Below, one piece after another: positions 9,469 to 18,883 of a stretch of 64,000 bases of DNA (position 1 is its first letter; each line of letters starts with the position of its first letter). The notes under the pieces are model-generated. The model searched no databases, was not told where the DNA came from, and worked only from the letters and a program-made list of their open reading frames with translations. Origin of the DNA: Azoarcus sp. L1K30. GTDB taxonomy: Bacteria; Pseudomonadota; Gammaproteobacteria; Burkholderiales; Rhodocyclaceae. The stretch covers positions 96,706-160,705 of the forward strand of contig NZ_JAGRRD010000001.1 of assembly GCF_018122735.1 (NCBI RefSeq), in the 5' to 3' direction. A program made the translations under genes and the position numbers.

Positions 9469-9532
9469 TGAATTCTCCAGTCAGTATTTTGCGAAGCGTC
9501 AATGAGGCTTGTCGCTGAATCAAAGCCTGACC

Positions 9533-9562
9533 ATTCTAGTCGGGATTGACCCGCAGTGACAA
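9533..9562 (-). promoter_or_regulatory. Candidate sigma70 promoter for sodB
   Basis: On the minus strand TTGTCA (9562-9557) is followed after 18 bp by TAGAAT (9538-9533), about 65 bp before the sodB ATG. Both hexamers are close to consensus. No start site is proven. Confidence 0.6.
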
Positions 9563-9635
9563 TGCCGAGGGGCCGATGATAAGCCGAAGTGCCGGTCACG
9601 CAAACGGGAAAGCAGGCTTGCGTCTTGAAGACTGC

Positions 9636-10976
9636 TCAGTCGCGGGCTGTGACGACTGCGGTCAGCCGTCCGTGCGCCAATTGCACATGCACGGCGTCGC
9701 CATCGCCGACCGCGTTCGACGTGCGCAGGATGGCACCCGAGTCATTGCGTGTGATGCTGTAACCGCGTGCCAGTACGGCTTCGGGGGCGAGATGCTTCAG
9801 ATGTGCGGCGATCGCCTCGAGCGCGTGCCGGCGTGCCTCCAGGTGCGTGCTCATCGCGCGCTGCAGGCGCACCGCAAACTGATCGACGGCCTGCTGCGCA
9901 CGCGCAGGGCGCGGTCGTTGCGCGCGCAGTCTGGTGCCGATCTGCGCCTGGCGCGCGCCGAGCACGGCCAGGTGGTTGTGCATCGCCCTGCCCATGTCGT
10001 GCCTGAGACGGGTGACCGATTCAGCCGCACGGCGCAGCCGTTCCCGTGGGTGAACCAGGCGAAAGGCACAGCGGTCCAGGCGTTGCGCAGCGGTTTCGAG
10101 CCGCCGCTGCATGCTGCGCGTGAGCTGACGCTCGAATTGTCCGCATTGGGCCAGCGCGGCGTGAAAACCGGCGCTGGCCTGCTCTGCTGCCGCGGTCGGC
10201 GTGGCCGCGCGCAGATCGGCGGCAAAATCCGCGATGGTGAAGTCGGTTTCGTGGCCGACGCCGCTGACGACCGGTACCGGACAGGCGCGGATTGCGCGTG
10301 CCAGCGCCTCGTCGTTGAAGGCCCATAGGTCTTCGATGCTGCCGCCGCCGCGCACCAGGAGAATGAGGTCGATGCCGTCTGCGGCAGCGCGCCGGCCGGC
10401 CTCCTGGATGACTGCGGTCAAGCGCGCACCTGCGTCGACACCCTGCACCGGCGCGGGATAGAGGATCAGCGGAAGATGAGGGCAACGTCGCCGCAATGTA
10501 GCGATGACATCGCGCAGGGCAGCCGCCTGGGGCGAGGTGACGATGCCGACGGCGCGCGGAAAGGGTGGCAACGGCCGGCGCTGTGCCGGGTCGAACAGGC
10601 CTTCGGCGGCAAGCTTTTCCCGCAGGCGATTGAAGGCTTCGAACAGGTTGCCGATGCCCGCGGGGCGCAGGGTCTCGATATTGAGCTGGTAGTCGCCGCG
10701 GGCTTCATAGAGGGTGACCAGCGCGCGCGCCTCGACCTTCATGCCGTTTTCCGGCCGGAACGCCAACAGTTGAGCGCGATTGCGCCACATGGCGCAGCGC
10801 ACCTGCGCGTTGGCGTCTTTCAGGGTGAAGTAGAGGTGTCCCGAACTGGCCCGTGTCACATTCGACACCTCGCCGCCCACCCACAGTAGCGGCATTGCCG
10901 ATTCCAGCGTCTGTCTCGCAAAACGGTTTAGCTCAGAGACGGAAAGTATTGTTGCAGTTAGGGTTTCGGCGGGCAT
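9636..10976 (-). CDS. xseA: Exodeoxyribonuclease VII large subunit
   Basis: This 446-residue protein has an N-terminal OB-fold (LWVGGEVSNVTRASSGHLYFTLKD) followed by the Exonuc_VII_L catalytic region (VGIVTSPQAAALRDVI, LILLVRGGGSIEDLWAFNDE, PVVSGVGHETDFTIADFAADLRA). With XseB it degrades single-stranded DNA in both directions. The ATG at 10976 was chosen because the protein then starts in line with family members; a GTG at 11027 is also open. A long helical C-terminal region (about residues 280-400) is rich in Arg and Gln, as usual for the family. xseB is not in the window. Confidence 0.93.
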   Translation of the reverse strand: MPAETLTATILSVSELNRFARQTLESAMPLLWVGGEVSNVTRASSGHLYFTLKDANAQVRCAMWRNRAQLLAFRPENGMKVEARALVTLYEARGDYQLNIETLRPAGIGNLFEAFNRLREKLAAEGLFDPAQRRPLPPFPRAVGIVTSPQAAALRDVIATLRRRCPHLPLILYPAPVQGVDAGARLTAVIQEAGRRAAADGIDLILLVRGGGSIEDLWAFNDEALARAIRACPVPVVSGVGHETDFTIADFAADLRAATPTAAAEQASAGFHAALAQCGQFERQLTRSMQRRLETAAQRLDRCAFRLVHPRERLRRAAESVTRLRHDMGRAMHNHLAVLGARQAQIGTRLRAQRPRPARAQQAVDQFAVRLQRAMSTHLEARRHALEAIAAHLKHLAPEAVLARGYSITRNDSGAILRTSNAVGDGDAVHVQLAHGRLTAVVTARD

Positions 10977-11100
10977 TCGCGAGCTGGAATCATCGGGTTT
11001 TCGGGGGGCGATTGTAACGCAATCCACAGCGGCGGGATGCTGTCAAGCGTCGAAGCGCAAGTCCTTGATATAGCTCAGAGGAGATTTTAAGTGCATGATT

Positions 11101-11118
11101 TATAACGATAATAATGTT
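11101..11118 (+). promoter_or_regulatory. Possible Fur-type site upstream of exbB
   Basis: The AT-rich 18-mer TATAACGATAATAATGTT matches the repeated hexamer model of a Fur box (NATAAT units) in about 13 of 18 positions by eye. It lies about 180 bp upstream of exbB, whose family is often iron-regulated. It is the most AT-rich piece of the 319-bp gap between xseA and exbB (10977-11295). Confidence 0.35.
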
Positions 11119-11195
11119 GCACAAATTTTCATCGGAGTAAGGATTTCCGCGCCGTTAGCGGGATTGAGCGCGGGATTCAGAAACGTTCCACAAAC

Positions 11196-11216
11196 TTATC
11201 CACAGCTTCTGTGGAT
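11196..11216 (+). promoter_or_regulatory. Perfect DnaA-box sequence inside an inverted repeat
   Basis: TTATCCACA at 11196-11204 is a perfect match to the DnaA-box consensus. It overlaps a perfect inverted repeat, ATCCACAG-CTT-CTGTGGAT (11198-11216). A further AATCCACAG is at 11021-11029 and TTCCACA at 11186-11192 in the same xseA-exbB gap. Nothing else typical of an origin (dnaA, dnaN, long AT-rich region) is nearby, so local DnaA-responsive regulation or chance is more likely than oriC. Confidence 0.5.
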
Positions 11217-11295
11217 TGCTCGTTTCGCAAGCCGGCTTGCCCTGCATGGGCGGCAAGGCTAGAGTGCCGCTTTTGACGAATCGAGGTCGATACGC

Positions 11296-11904
11296 GTGTT
11301 CGCGATCATTCAGGCTGCCGGTTGGCCGATGTGGCCCTTGTTGTTTGCTTCGGTGCTGGCTGTTGCGCTGATCATCGAACGCTCGGTGAGTCTGCGCCGG
11401 TCGCGGGTGGTGCCGTCGGGATTGCTCGAGAATGTCATTGCCGACCTGCATCAGCATGGCAGCAGTGCCGAGATGGTGAGCCGGGTGGCCGCACATTCGC
11501 CGCTCGGGCGCGTGCTGGCTGCCGGTTTGCGCAATGTCTCGAGCACACGCGTCATCATGAAGGAGTCCATCGAGGAGACCGGGCGTGCGGTCGTGCATGA
11601 TCTCGAGCGCTTCCTGACGACACTGGGCACGATTGCTGCGATCAGTCCGCTGCTCGGGCTGTTCGGCACCATTGTCGGCATGATCGACATCTTCGCTTCG
11701 CAAGGCGTCAATGGCGCCAATCCCGCGCAACTGGCCAAGGGTATTTCAATTGCGCTGTACACCACCGGCCTGGGCCTGATCATCGCCATCCCCTCGACCA
11801 TTTTCTGGCGCCATTTTCGTCGCCTGATCGACGATTTCGTGGTCGATATGGAGCAGCAGGCGATCAAGCTGGTCGAAGTGGCGCACGGCGAACGCCGCGG
11901 TTGA
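11296..11904 (+). CDS. exbB: MotA/TolQ/ExbB proton channel family protein
   Basis: This 202-residue inner-membrane protein has an N-terminal transmembrane segment (WPLLFASVLAVALIIER) and the conserved pair of helices around LLGLFGTIVGMIDIF and IALYTTGLGLIIAIPSTIFW. With the ExbD/TolR-like protein encoded 10 nt downstream it should form a proton-driven motor that energises an outer-membrane process through TonB or TolA. Neither tonB nor tolA is in the window, so the partner is unknown. GTG is the start, with GAGGT before it. The location ahead of lpxK is a common arrangement in betaproteobacteria. Confidence 0.9.
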   Translation: MFAIIQAAGWPMWPLLFASVLAVALIIERSVSLRRSRVVPSGLLENVIADLHQHGSSAEMVSRVAAHSPLGRVLAAGLRNVSSTRVIMKESIEETGRAVVHDLERFLTTLGTIAAISPLLGLFGTIVGMIDIFASQGVNGANPAQLAKGISIALYTTGLGLIIAIPSTIFWRHFRRLIDDFVVDMEQQAIKLVEVAHGERRG

Positions 11905-11914
11905 GCGTGCAAGC

Positions 11915-12337
11915 ATGAATTTCCGACGTACCGTCCGCAACCAGGAACCGGAGATCAATCTCATCCCGCTGATCGACGTGGTGCTGGTGATCATCATCTT
12001 CCTGATGCTGACCACCACGTTCACCAAGACCAGCGGACTCGAGATCAACCTGCCGACGGCCGAATCGGTCGGCGGCGAGGCAGTGAGCAACGAGATCGTA
12101 GTGGCGGTGACCGCCGGTGGAGACGTGATCGTCGATCGGACGCCGGTGGCGGATAAGGGCATCGACGCAATCGCCGCCGCGCTGGGCAAGGCGATGCCGC
12201 CCGGACAAAAGGAACCGGTGGTCGTGATCAATGCCGATGCCAAGGCAGCGCACCAGAGCGTGATCGATGTGATGCAGGCCGCGCAGCGTGCCGGCCTGGG
12301 GCACATCACCTTTGCAACCCAGACGCCGGCGCGCTGA
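11915..12337 (+). CDS. exbD: ExbD/TolR family biopolymer transport protein
   Basis: The 140-residue protein has a short cytoplasmic N-terminus, one transmembrane helix (IPLIDVVLVIIIFLMLTTTF) carrying the conserved Asp that takes part in proton translocation, and a periplasmic domain of about 90 residues. It is the natural partner of the ExbB-like protein just upstream. Length and sequence suit ExbD-type proteins. The stop lies close to the probable lpxK start, so translation may be coupled. Confidence 0.92.
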   Translation: MNFRRTVRNQEPEINLIPLIDVVLVIIIFLMLTTTFTKTSGLEINLPTAESVGGEAVSNEIVVAVTAGGDVIVDRTPVADKGIDAIAAALGKAMPPGQKEPVVVINADAKAAHQSVIDVMQAAQRAGLGHITFATQTPAR

Positions 12338-12347
12338 GACGGCGCCA

Positions 12348-13361
12348 GTGGGAGCAAGGGCGCCGGCATTCTGGCGGACGCGTTCGGCGCCCGCACTGCT
12401 GCTGTGGCCGCTTTCCTGCGTGTTCGGCGTGCTGGCGTCGATCAGACGCCGGCTCTATCGTACGGGCCTGCTGCAGGCCATCGGGTTGCCATTGCCGGTC
12501 ATTGTGGTCGGCAATATCGCCGTCGGTGGTAGCGGCAAGACGCCGACGGTCGATTGGCTGGTGAGACAGTTGCGTGCTGCAGGATGGACGCCGGGCATTG
12601 TGTCTCGCGGCTACGGTGGCAGCCTGGAAGACGTGGCGCTGGTCGCGGCCGACAGCGATCCTGCCATATGTGGCGACGAGCCGGTGCTGCTGGCCCGGCT
12701 GACAGGGTGCCCGGTGGCGGTGGGGCGCGACCGCCCGGCTGCCGCCCGCGCGTTGATCGAAGCGCATGGCGCTTGCGATGTCATCATTGCCGACGACGGC
12801 ATGCAGCATTACCGGCTGGGTCGCGATATCGAGATCGCAGTGGTCGACGAGGCCACGCTGGGCAATCGCCTGCTGTTGCCCGCTGGCCCGTTGCGCGAAC
12901 CGTTGCAGCGGCTGTCGGAGGTCGATCTGGTGGTATCCCATGGCGCCCTTTCTGCCGCAGTGCTGGCGGCGATCGGTGCGGTGCCGCGTGCGGCGATGGT
13001 GCTCGAAGGGCGGGAACTGCGCGCGCTTCGGCCGCCTTTCGAGCGTCGGCCCGCATCGGCTTTTGCAGGGCAACGGGTGCATGCGGTGGCCGGCATCGGC
13101 CGACCCGAGCGTTTTTTTGCGCAATTGCGGGCCATGGGATTGGACGTCGTGCCGCACCCGTTTCCCGACCATCACGCCTTTACCGCAGCGGACCTCGATT
13201 TCGCGCCGGGCGAAGCAAAGCTGATGACGAGCAAGGATGCGGTAAAATGCGCAGCTTTCGCGCCTGACAACACTTGGGAGTTTCCAGTGCAGGCCTCAAT
13301 CGGTTCGGATGCCGCCGAGCGCATCCTGGAGAAGCTGAACAATGGACGCCAGACTGCTTGA
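12348..13361 (+). CDS. lpxK: Tetraacyldisaccharide 4'-kinase
   Basis: The enzyme phosphorylates the 4' position of the lipid A disaccharide precursor at the inner membrane. The P-loop region is visible ([19 protein letters not shown]), followed by GIVSRGYGG and the catalytic region [19 protein letters not shown]. With a GTG start at 12348 the protein is 337 residues, close to E. coli LpxK; longer in-frame starts would run back into exbD. The N-terminal hydrophobic helix ([18 protein letters not shown]) is a membrane anchor typical of the family. The end overlaps the next gene by 20 nt, so the two are cotranscribed. Confidence 0.93.
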   Translation: MGARAPAFWRTRSAPALLLWPLSCVFGVLASIRRRLYRTGLLQAIGLPLPVIVVGNIAVGGSGKTPTVDWLVRQLRAAGWTPGIVSRGYGGSLEDVALVAADSDPAICGDEPVLLARLTGCPVAVGRDRPAAARALIEAHGACDVIIADDGMQHYRLGRDIEIAVVDEATLGNRLLLPAGPLREPLQRLSEVDLVVSHGALSAAVLAAIGAVPRAAMVLEGRELRALRPPFERRPASAFAGQRVHAVAGIGRPERFFAQLRAMGLDVVPHPFPDHHAFTAADLDFAPGEAKLMTSKDAVKCAAFAPDNTWEFPVQASIGSDAAERILEKLNNGRQTA

Positions 13362-13530
13362 AATTCTTGTGTGCCCGATCTGCAAGGGGCCGCTCGACTA
13401 CCTGAAGGATCAACAGGTACTGGTGTGCAAGGCGGATCGCCTGGCCTACCCGATCCGGGACGGTATCCCGGTCATGCTCGAGGACGAAGCCCGGGCAATG
13501 AGCGCCGAAGAAGTCGACGCGCTGCGTTGA
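13342..13530 (+). CDS. Trm112/YcaR family small protein
   Basis: This 62-residue protein has the family signature [19 protein letters not shown] near the N-terminus and [15 protein letters not shown] near the C-terminus. The Trm112 family includes activators of methyltransferases, but the role of the short bacterial forms is unclear. Only the first Cys pair (CPIC) plus one later Cys is present, so a full zinc site is not evident. It overlaps the end of lpxK and lies just before kdsB, a conserved position in proteobacteria. Confidence 0.92.
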   Translation: MDARLLEILVCPICKGPLDYLKDQQVLVCKADRLAYPIRDGIPVMLEDEARAMSAEEVDALR

Positions 13531-13538
13531 GCACGCCG

Positions 13539-14306
13539 ATGAAGACGCCGTTTCGGATCGTCGTGCCGGCGCGCTTTGCGTCAACCCGTCTGCCTGGCAA
13601 GCCGCTGGCCGATATCTGCGGCAAACCGATGGTCGTGCGCGTGTTGGAACGTGCCGCGGCCACGGGTGCCAGCGAGGTGTGGGTCGCGACCGATCACGAC
13701 CAGGTGCGCGAAGCGGTCGTTGCGGCGGGCGGCCGGGTGGTGATGACGCGGGACGACCACCCCAGTGGTACCGATCGCCTTGCCGAAGTCGCCACCAGCC
13801 TGGGCTGGGCGGATGACGACATCGTGGTCAACGTGCAGGGGGACGAGCCGCTGATCGATCCCGCACTGATCGCGGCAGTGGCAGACGCACTGGCGGGCGA
13901 TGCGGAGGCGATGATCGCGACCGCAGCGCACCCCATCCACGCGCTGGCCGAGGTGTTCAACCCGAACGTGGTGAAGGTGGTGTGCGATGTGCGCGAGCGC
14001 GCGATGTACTTTTCACGCGCACCGATCCCGTGGGCGCGCGATGCCTGGGCCGACGGTCGCGACCACCTGCCGGCCGATCTGCCGATGTTGCGCCATGTGG
14101 GCCTCTACGCCTATCGCGTGGGCTTTCTCAAGCGCTATGCCTCGCTCGCGCCGGCGCCGGTGGAGCACTGGGAGGCGCTGGAGCAACTGCGTGCGCTCTG
14201 GCACGGTTACCCGATCCGGGTGCTGCGGCTCGATGCCGCGCCGCCGGCGGGAGTCGATACGCCCGAGGATCTCGAACGCGTGCGGGCGGTGTTCGCGTCG
14301 GCTTGA
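13539..14306 (+). CDS. kdsB: 3-deoxy-manno-octulosonate cytidylyltransferase
   Basis: KdsB activates KDO as CMP-KDO for lipopolysaccharide inner core synthesis. The 255-residue product shows the nucleotide-binding start [20 protein letters not shown], the metal-binding [12 protein letters not shown] and the substrate region RHVGLYAYR. The ATG at 13539 is preceded by only 8 nt after the previous stop, so translation is probably coupled. The gene follows lpxK and the Trm112-like gene, grouping lipid A and KDO steps in one operon. Confidence 0.96.
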   Translation: MKTPFRIVVPARFASTRLPGKPLADICGKPMVVRVLERAAATGASEVWVATDHDQVREAVVAAGGRVVMTRDDHPSGTDRLAEVATSLGWADDDIVVNVQGDEPLIDPALIAAVADALAGDAEAMIATAAHPIHALAEVFNPNVVKVVCDVRERAMYFSRAPIPWARDAWADGRDHLPADLPMLRHVGLYAYRVGFLKRYASLAPAPVEHWEALEQLRALWHGYPIRVLRLDAAPPAGVDTPEDLERVRAVFASA

Positions 14307-14362
14307 TGCGTTGGTATTGACGTTTGACCGGTCGGAACTTGTCGGTTAAGTTTCGGCCTTGA

Positions 14363-15067
<705 letters not shown>

Positions 15068-15160
15068 GCGTCTCCGGGGTCAGCCTGACGCGGTCGGTGC
15101 CGTTCTGCGGTGCCGGCCGCGTTCGTTTTCATCTTTCCAATTCTGCCGGAACCGATGTTC

Positions 15161-16399
15161 ATGAATCTGCTCTATGCCCAGTCAGGTGGCGTGACCGCCG
15201 TCATCAACGCCAGTGCGGCGGGGGTGATCGATGCTGCACGCGCGCACCCGGACCGCATCGGCAAGGTGTTGGCGGCGCGTCACGGCATTCTCGGACTCCT
15301 GGCCGAGGACTTGTACGATACGGCGGACATCGATACTGCGGCGCTGTCCCGTACGCCCGGTGGTGCGTTCGGTTCCTGTCGCTTCGACCTGCCGTCCGAG
15401 GAGACGCAACCGGCGCTGTATGAACGCATCTTCAGCGTGCTGGAGGCACACCGCATCGGTGCGCTGTTGTACAACGGCGGCAACGGCTCGATGGACCTCA
15501 TTGGTCGGCTTTCGGCAGCCGCGCGCAGGCGCGGTTATCCGTTGGTCTGTGTCGGGGTGCCGAAAACGGTGGACAACGATATCGAAGGTGCGGACTGCTG
15601 CCCGGGTTTCGGTTCCGCTGCCAAGTATCTTGCCACAGCCATGCGTGAAGCCGGGCGCGACGTGGCCGCGATGACCGGGCGCAAGGGCCGCGTGTTCGTG
15701 ATGGAAGTCATGGGGCGCAACGTCGGCTGGCTCGCGGCCGCGACCGCGCTGGCAGCGCGCACGCCGGATGAGGCACCGCATATCGTGCTGTTTCCGGAAG
15801 TGGTGTTCGATGAAGCGGCTTTTCTCGCGCGTGTCCAGGCCGTCGTCGGACGCCTTGGTTATTGCGCGGTCACGGTGGCCGAGGGCTTGCGCACCGCCGA
15901 TGGGGCGCCATTAATGAAGCAGGACCGTGACGCGAAGGGCTACGTCCAGCTTGGCGGTGCGGGAGAAGCGATTGCGCACCTGGTGCACGATCGGCTCGGC
16001 TACAAGCAGCACTACGCGTTGCCGGATTATCTGCAACGTGCGGCCGGGCACTGGGTGTCGGCGACGGATCATGCGCAGGCGGTGGCCGTGGGGCATGCCG
16101 CGGTCGCTTTTGCGCTGTCGGGACAGGACGGCGTCACCGCCGCCATCCGTCGCCTGGCGGACGCCCCTTATGCTTGGGACGTCGTTGCGGTGGATGCGGC
16201 TTCGGTCGCCAATCTCGAGCGCCGCCTGCCCGCGGAGTTCATTGCCGCCGACGGCATGGGGCTCACCGAACTCGGGCGCAACTACCTGACGCCGTTCATC
16301 CAGGGTGAGCTCAGCACGCCCTGTGTCGATGGCCTGCCGGCGCACTATGTGATCAATCAGCCCTTGCTCGAAAAGCGGTTGCCGCCGTACGCTGCGTGA
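15161..16399 (+). CDS. pfp: Pyrophosphate-dependent 6-phosphofructokinase
   Basis: The 412-residue protein starts NLLYAQSGGVTAVINASA and carries PKTVDNDIEGADCCPGFGSA. The Lys in PKTVDND, in place of the Gly found in ATP-dependent enzymes (PGTIDND), indicates use of pyrophosphate. The equivalent of the GGDGS loop reads YNGGNGSMD. MGRNVGWLAAATALA is the conserved substrate-binding region. The enzyme reversibly phosphorylates fructose 6-phosphate, so it can serve both glycolysis and gluconeogenesis. ATGs occur at 15155 and 15161; the second fits the GGAA spacing and the family N-terminus. Confidence 0.92.
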   Translation: MNLLYAQSGGVTAVINASAAGVIDAARAHPDRIGKVLAARHGILGLLAEDLYDTADIDTAALSRTPGGAFGSCRFDLPSEETQPALYERIFSVLEAHRIGALLYNGGNGSMDLIGRLSAAARRRGYPLVCVGVPKTVDNDIEGADCCPGFGSAAKYLATAMREAGRDVAAMTGRKGRVFVMEVMGRNVGWLAAATALAARTPDEAPHIVLFPEVVFDEAAFLARVQAVVGRLGYCAVTVAEGLRTADGAPLMKQDRDAKGYVQLGGAGEAIAHLVHDRLGYKQHYALPDYLQRAAGHWVSATDHAQAVAVGHAAVAFALSGQDGVTAAIRRLADAPYAWDVVAVDAASVANLERRLPAEFIAADGMGLTELGRNYLTPFIQGELSTPCVDGLPAHYVINQPLLEKRLPPYAA

Positions 16400-16431
16400 A
16401 AGCCGGCCTTGGTGCCGCTGGAGGACTGACG

Positions 16432-18168
16432 ATGTCTCTCAGGTTATTGGTCTGCGCCGCCGTCTCAATCGTCTTGACGGTTTCCCTTCCACTTCATGCC
16501 CAAACGCCGGCGCAGCCTGAGGCTGCGACCGGCTTCGCAATCCGCCCCGCAGCGAGCGCGGAACACGCCATGGTGGTCACGGCGAATCCGCATGCGACCG
16601 ACGTTGCACTGGCCGTCCTGCGTGGTGGTGGATCAGCCGCAGACGCTGCCATCGCCGCGGCCCTGGTGCTGAATGTGGTCGAGCCTCAATCGTCGGGGCT
16701 GGGCGGCGGCGGCTTTCTGCTGCACTACTCTGCCGCCGATGGCCGCATGAGTGCGTGGGACGGGCGCGAGACCGCGCCGGCGGACGTCGATGCATCTCTG
16801 TTCCTGGATGCGTCCGGCAAGCCCTTGGGCTTCCATGACGCCGCCGTGGGCGGGCGCGCGGTTGGCGTGCCGGGGCTGGCGAAGCTGCTTGGCGAGGTGC
16901 ATCGGCACCACGGGCGCCTGCCGTGGGCGCGCCTGTTCGCGCCAGCCATCGCACTGGCGGAAGAGGGCTTTCCAGTGTCGCCCAGGCTGCATGCCCTGAT
17001 CGGCGGCGATCGATTTCTGGCCAAGGATGCACAGGCGCGGGCGCTCTTCTACGATGCGGGCGGCGCACCGCTGGCGGTCGGGGCGCGCTTGCGCAATCCC
17101 CGGCTGGCGGAGGTGTTGCGCGTGCTGGCGCGCGACGGCGCGGATGCGTTCTATCGCGGCGACATCGCGGCGGCGATCGTCGATGTGGTCAATTCGGGTC
17201 CCAATCCCGGCACGCTGTCGCTGGCCGACTTTGCCGCGTACCGCGTGATCCGGCGCGACGCGCTGTGCGGTCCTTATCGCGGCTGGCGCGTGTGCGGCAT
17301 GCCGCCGCCAAGTTCCGGTGGGGCAACGGTGCTGTCCATGCTGGGGCTGTTGTCGAGATTTCCGTTGGCGGGGATCGATCCCGACAGCGCATTTTCCCGC
17401 CACCTGTTTGCCGAAGCCGGGCGCCTGGCGTTTGCCGACCGCGATGCCTGGTATGGCGACCCGCGCGCGATGCCCTTGTCGCCCGCGCAGCTACTCGATG
17501 CCGCCTACATCGGCGCCCGCGCGCAGCAGATTGCGCTCGATTCGAGTCTGCGCCGCGCGCAGGCCGGGCAGCCCGGGAAGGTGCAGCGCGCGGTGCCGGC
17601 AGTGCATCCCGAGCGCGCATCGACTTCGCATGTATCCATCGTCGATGCGGCGGGAAACGCGGTGTCGATGACGATTTCGATCGAGGATGCCTTTGGCAGC
17701 CGGCGCATGGTGCGCGGCATGCTGCTCAACAATCAGCTGACCGATTTCTCCTTCGTGCCCCGGGATGTCCGAGGCCTGCATCCGAACCGTGTCGAGCCCG
17801 GCAAGCGTCCGCGCAGTTCGATGGCGCCGACGCTGCTGTTCGCGCCCGACGGGCGTCTGCACGCGGTGCTGGGCTCGCCAGGGGGTAGTGCGATCATCAA
17901 TTTCGTGACCGAGGCGGTGATCGGCCTGGTCGACTGGCACATTGCGCCCGATGCGCTGCTGGCCCGCCCCCATGTCGGCAGTCGCAACGGCCCGACCGAA
18001 GTGGAGAATACCGCGGAAGGGCGCGCGCTGGCCTCGCGGCTGGCGTTGTTCGGACAGGAGACGGTGGTGCGCGACCTGACCAGCGGCATTGGCCTCGTCG
18101 TGCGTGCTCCGCAGGGCTGGTTCGGCGCGGCCGACCCCCGTCGCGAGGGTGTGGCCGCTGGCCTCTGA
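16432..18168 (+). CDS. ggt: Gamma-glutamyltransferase (periplasmic, self-processing)
   Basis: This 578-residue precursor has a signal peptide (LLVCAAVSIVLTVSLPLHAQ). The autoprocessing site Thr is in ASTSHVSIVDAAGNAVSMT, which divides the protein into large and small subunits after export. GGGGFLLHY near the front and PRSSMAPTL and GSPGGSAIINFV near the C-terminus are conserved. It hydrolyses or transfers the gamma-glutamyl group of glutathione and related compounds. The ATG at 16432 has GGAGG upstream. Its stop abuts, with no spacer, the stop of the minus-strand PEBP gene. Confidence 0.95.
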   Translation: MSLRLLVCAAVSIVLTVSLPLHAQTPAQPEAATGFAIRPAASAEHAMVVTANPHATDVALAVLRGGGSAADAAIAAALVLNVVEPQSSGLGGGGFLLHYSAADGRMSAWDGRETAPADVDASLFLDASGKPLGFHDAAVGGRAVGVPGLAKLLGEVHRHHGRLPWARLFAPAIALAEEGFPVSPRLHALIGGDRFLAKDAQARALFYDAGGAPLAVGARLRNPRLAEVLRVLARDGADAFYRGDIAAAIVDVVNSGPNPGTLSLADFAAYRVIRRDALCGPYRGWRVCGMPPPSSGGATVLSMLGLLSRFPLAGIDPDSAFSRHLFAEAGRLAFADRDAWYGDPRAMPLSPAQLLDAAYIGARAQQIALDSSLRRAQAGQPGKVQRAVPAVHPERASTSHVSIVDAAGNAVSMTISIEDAFGSRRMVRGMLLNNQLTDFSFVPRDVRGLHPNRVEPGKRPRSSMAPTLLFAPDGRLHAVLGSPGGSAIINFVTEAVIGLVDWHIAPDALLARPHVGSRNGPTEVENTAEGRALASRLALFGQETVVRDLTSGIGLVVRAPQGWFGAADPRREGVAAGL

Positions 18169-18798
18169 TCAGTCGCCCACGTCGGGGTTCAGGGTGTAGG
18201 TTCCGGTCACGCAGGCTTGCGCCAGCACATGGCCGGCGATGGCCTTTTGCACCTCCGGGCCACCGAAGCGGCCTTCGACCGGGCAGCGTTCGACATTGAG
18301 TGCATACAGCGTGAAAATATAGCGGTGCAGCAACTCGTCGTTCCACGGCGGGCAGGGGCCATCATAACCGTGATAGTCGCCACGCATCGACTCATCGCCG
18401 GCAAACCAGTCGGTGTAATTATTGACGCCCTGACGGGTGCCGAGCGCCGCGGCCGGGCCGGGTTTGCCTCCAGGGGTCACGCCGTTGGAAAAGCTGCCGG
18501 CCACGATCTCCCGGGTGTCGGCCGGAATATCGACGAGTACCCAATGGAAGAAGTCGACCCGCGGCAGGCTTGTGGGCACGCTACGGCCTTCCTGGTTGAC
18601 GTCCTCTCCACTGCTCGGGACGTCGGGGTCGTGGCAGATGAGTGCGAAGGAACGGGTACCGTCGGGCACGTCAAACCACGCCAGATGCGGGTTGCGGTTG
18701 GGGGCGAGTTCCACATGGCCTTCGTCCGCCGGGATGCAGAACGCAAATTCGCCATCGATGCGGGCGCCATCCACGACGTCTTGACTGATGAGCTTCAT
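18169..18798 (-). CDS. YbhB/YbcL-family (PEBP-like) protein
   Basis: This 209-residue protein belongs to the phosphatidylethanolamine-binding protein-like family. The ligand-pocket region (ALICHDPDVPSS) is present, as are DFFHWVLVDIPAD, GVNNYTDWF, YHGYDGPCPPWNDELLHRYIF and the closing TGTYTL. No signal peptide is visible, so it is probably cytoplasmic. The family's function in bacteria is not settled. AAGGAAGG lies right before the ATG. It is convergent with ggt and lies about 85 nt upstream of the murJ stop on the same strand. Confidence 0.9.
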   Translation of the reverse strand: MKLISQDVVDGARIDGEFAFCIPADEGHVELAPNRNPHLAWFDVPDGTRSFALICHDPDVPSSGEDVNQEGRSVPTSLPRVDFFHWVLVDIPADTREIVAGSFSNGVTPGGKPGPAAALGTRQGVNNYTDWFAGDESMRGDYHGYDGPCPPWNDELLHRYIFTLYALNVERCPVEGRFGGPEVQKAIAGHVLAQACVTGTYTLNPDVGD

Positions 18799-18883
18799 GT
18801 CGGCCTTCCTTGCGGTGAGGATCGTCCTGAATATTCTAGCGGCTGATGGCGTATGCCGACACCGAATTCACGTGCGGTCGGCC

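Noticed and set aside
8094-9471. Long plus-strand frames across the pseudouridine synthase and sodB genes
   Set aside because: Both minus-strand genes show catalytic motifs and ribosome-binding sites; the plus-strand frames have none.
11021-11216. Chromosomal origin of replication
   Set aside because: Only one perfect DnaA box is present and there is no dnaA, dnaN, gidA or long AT-rich unwinding region nearby.
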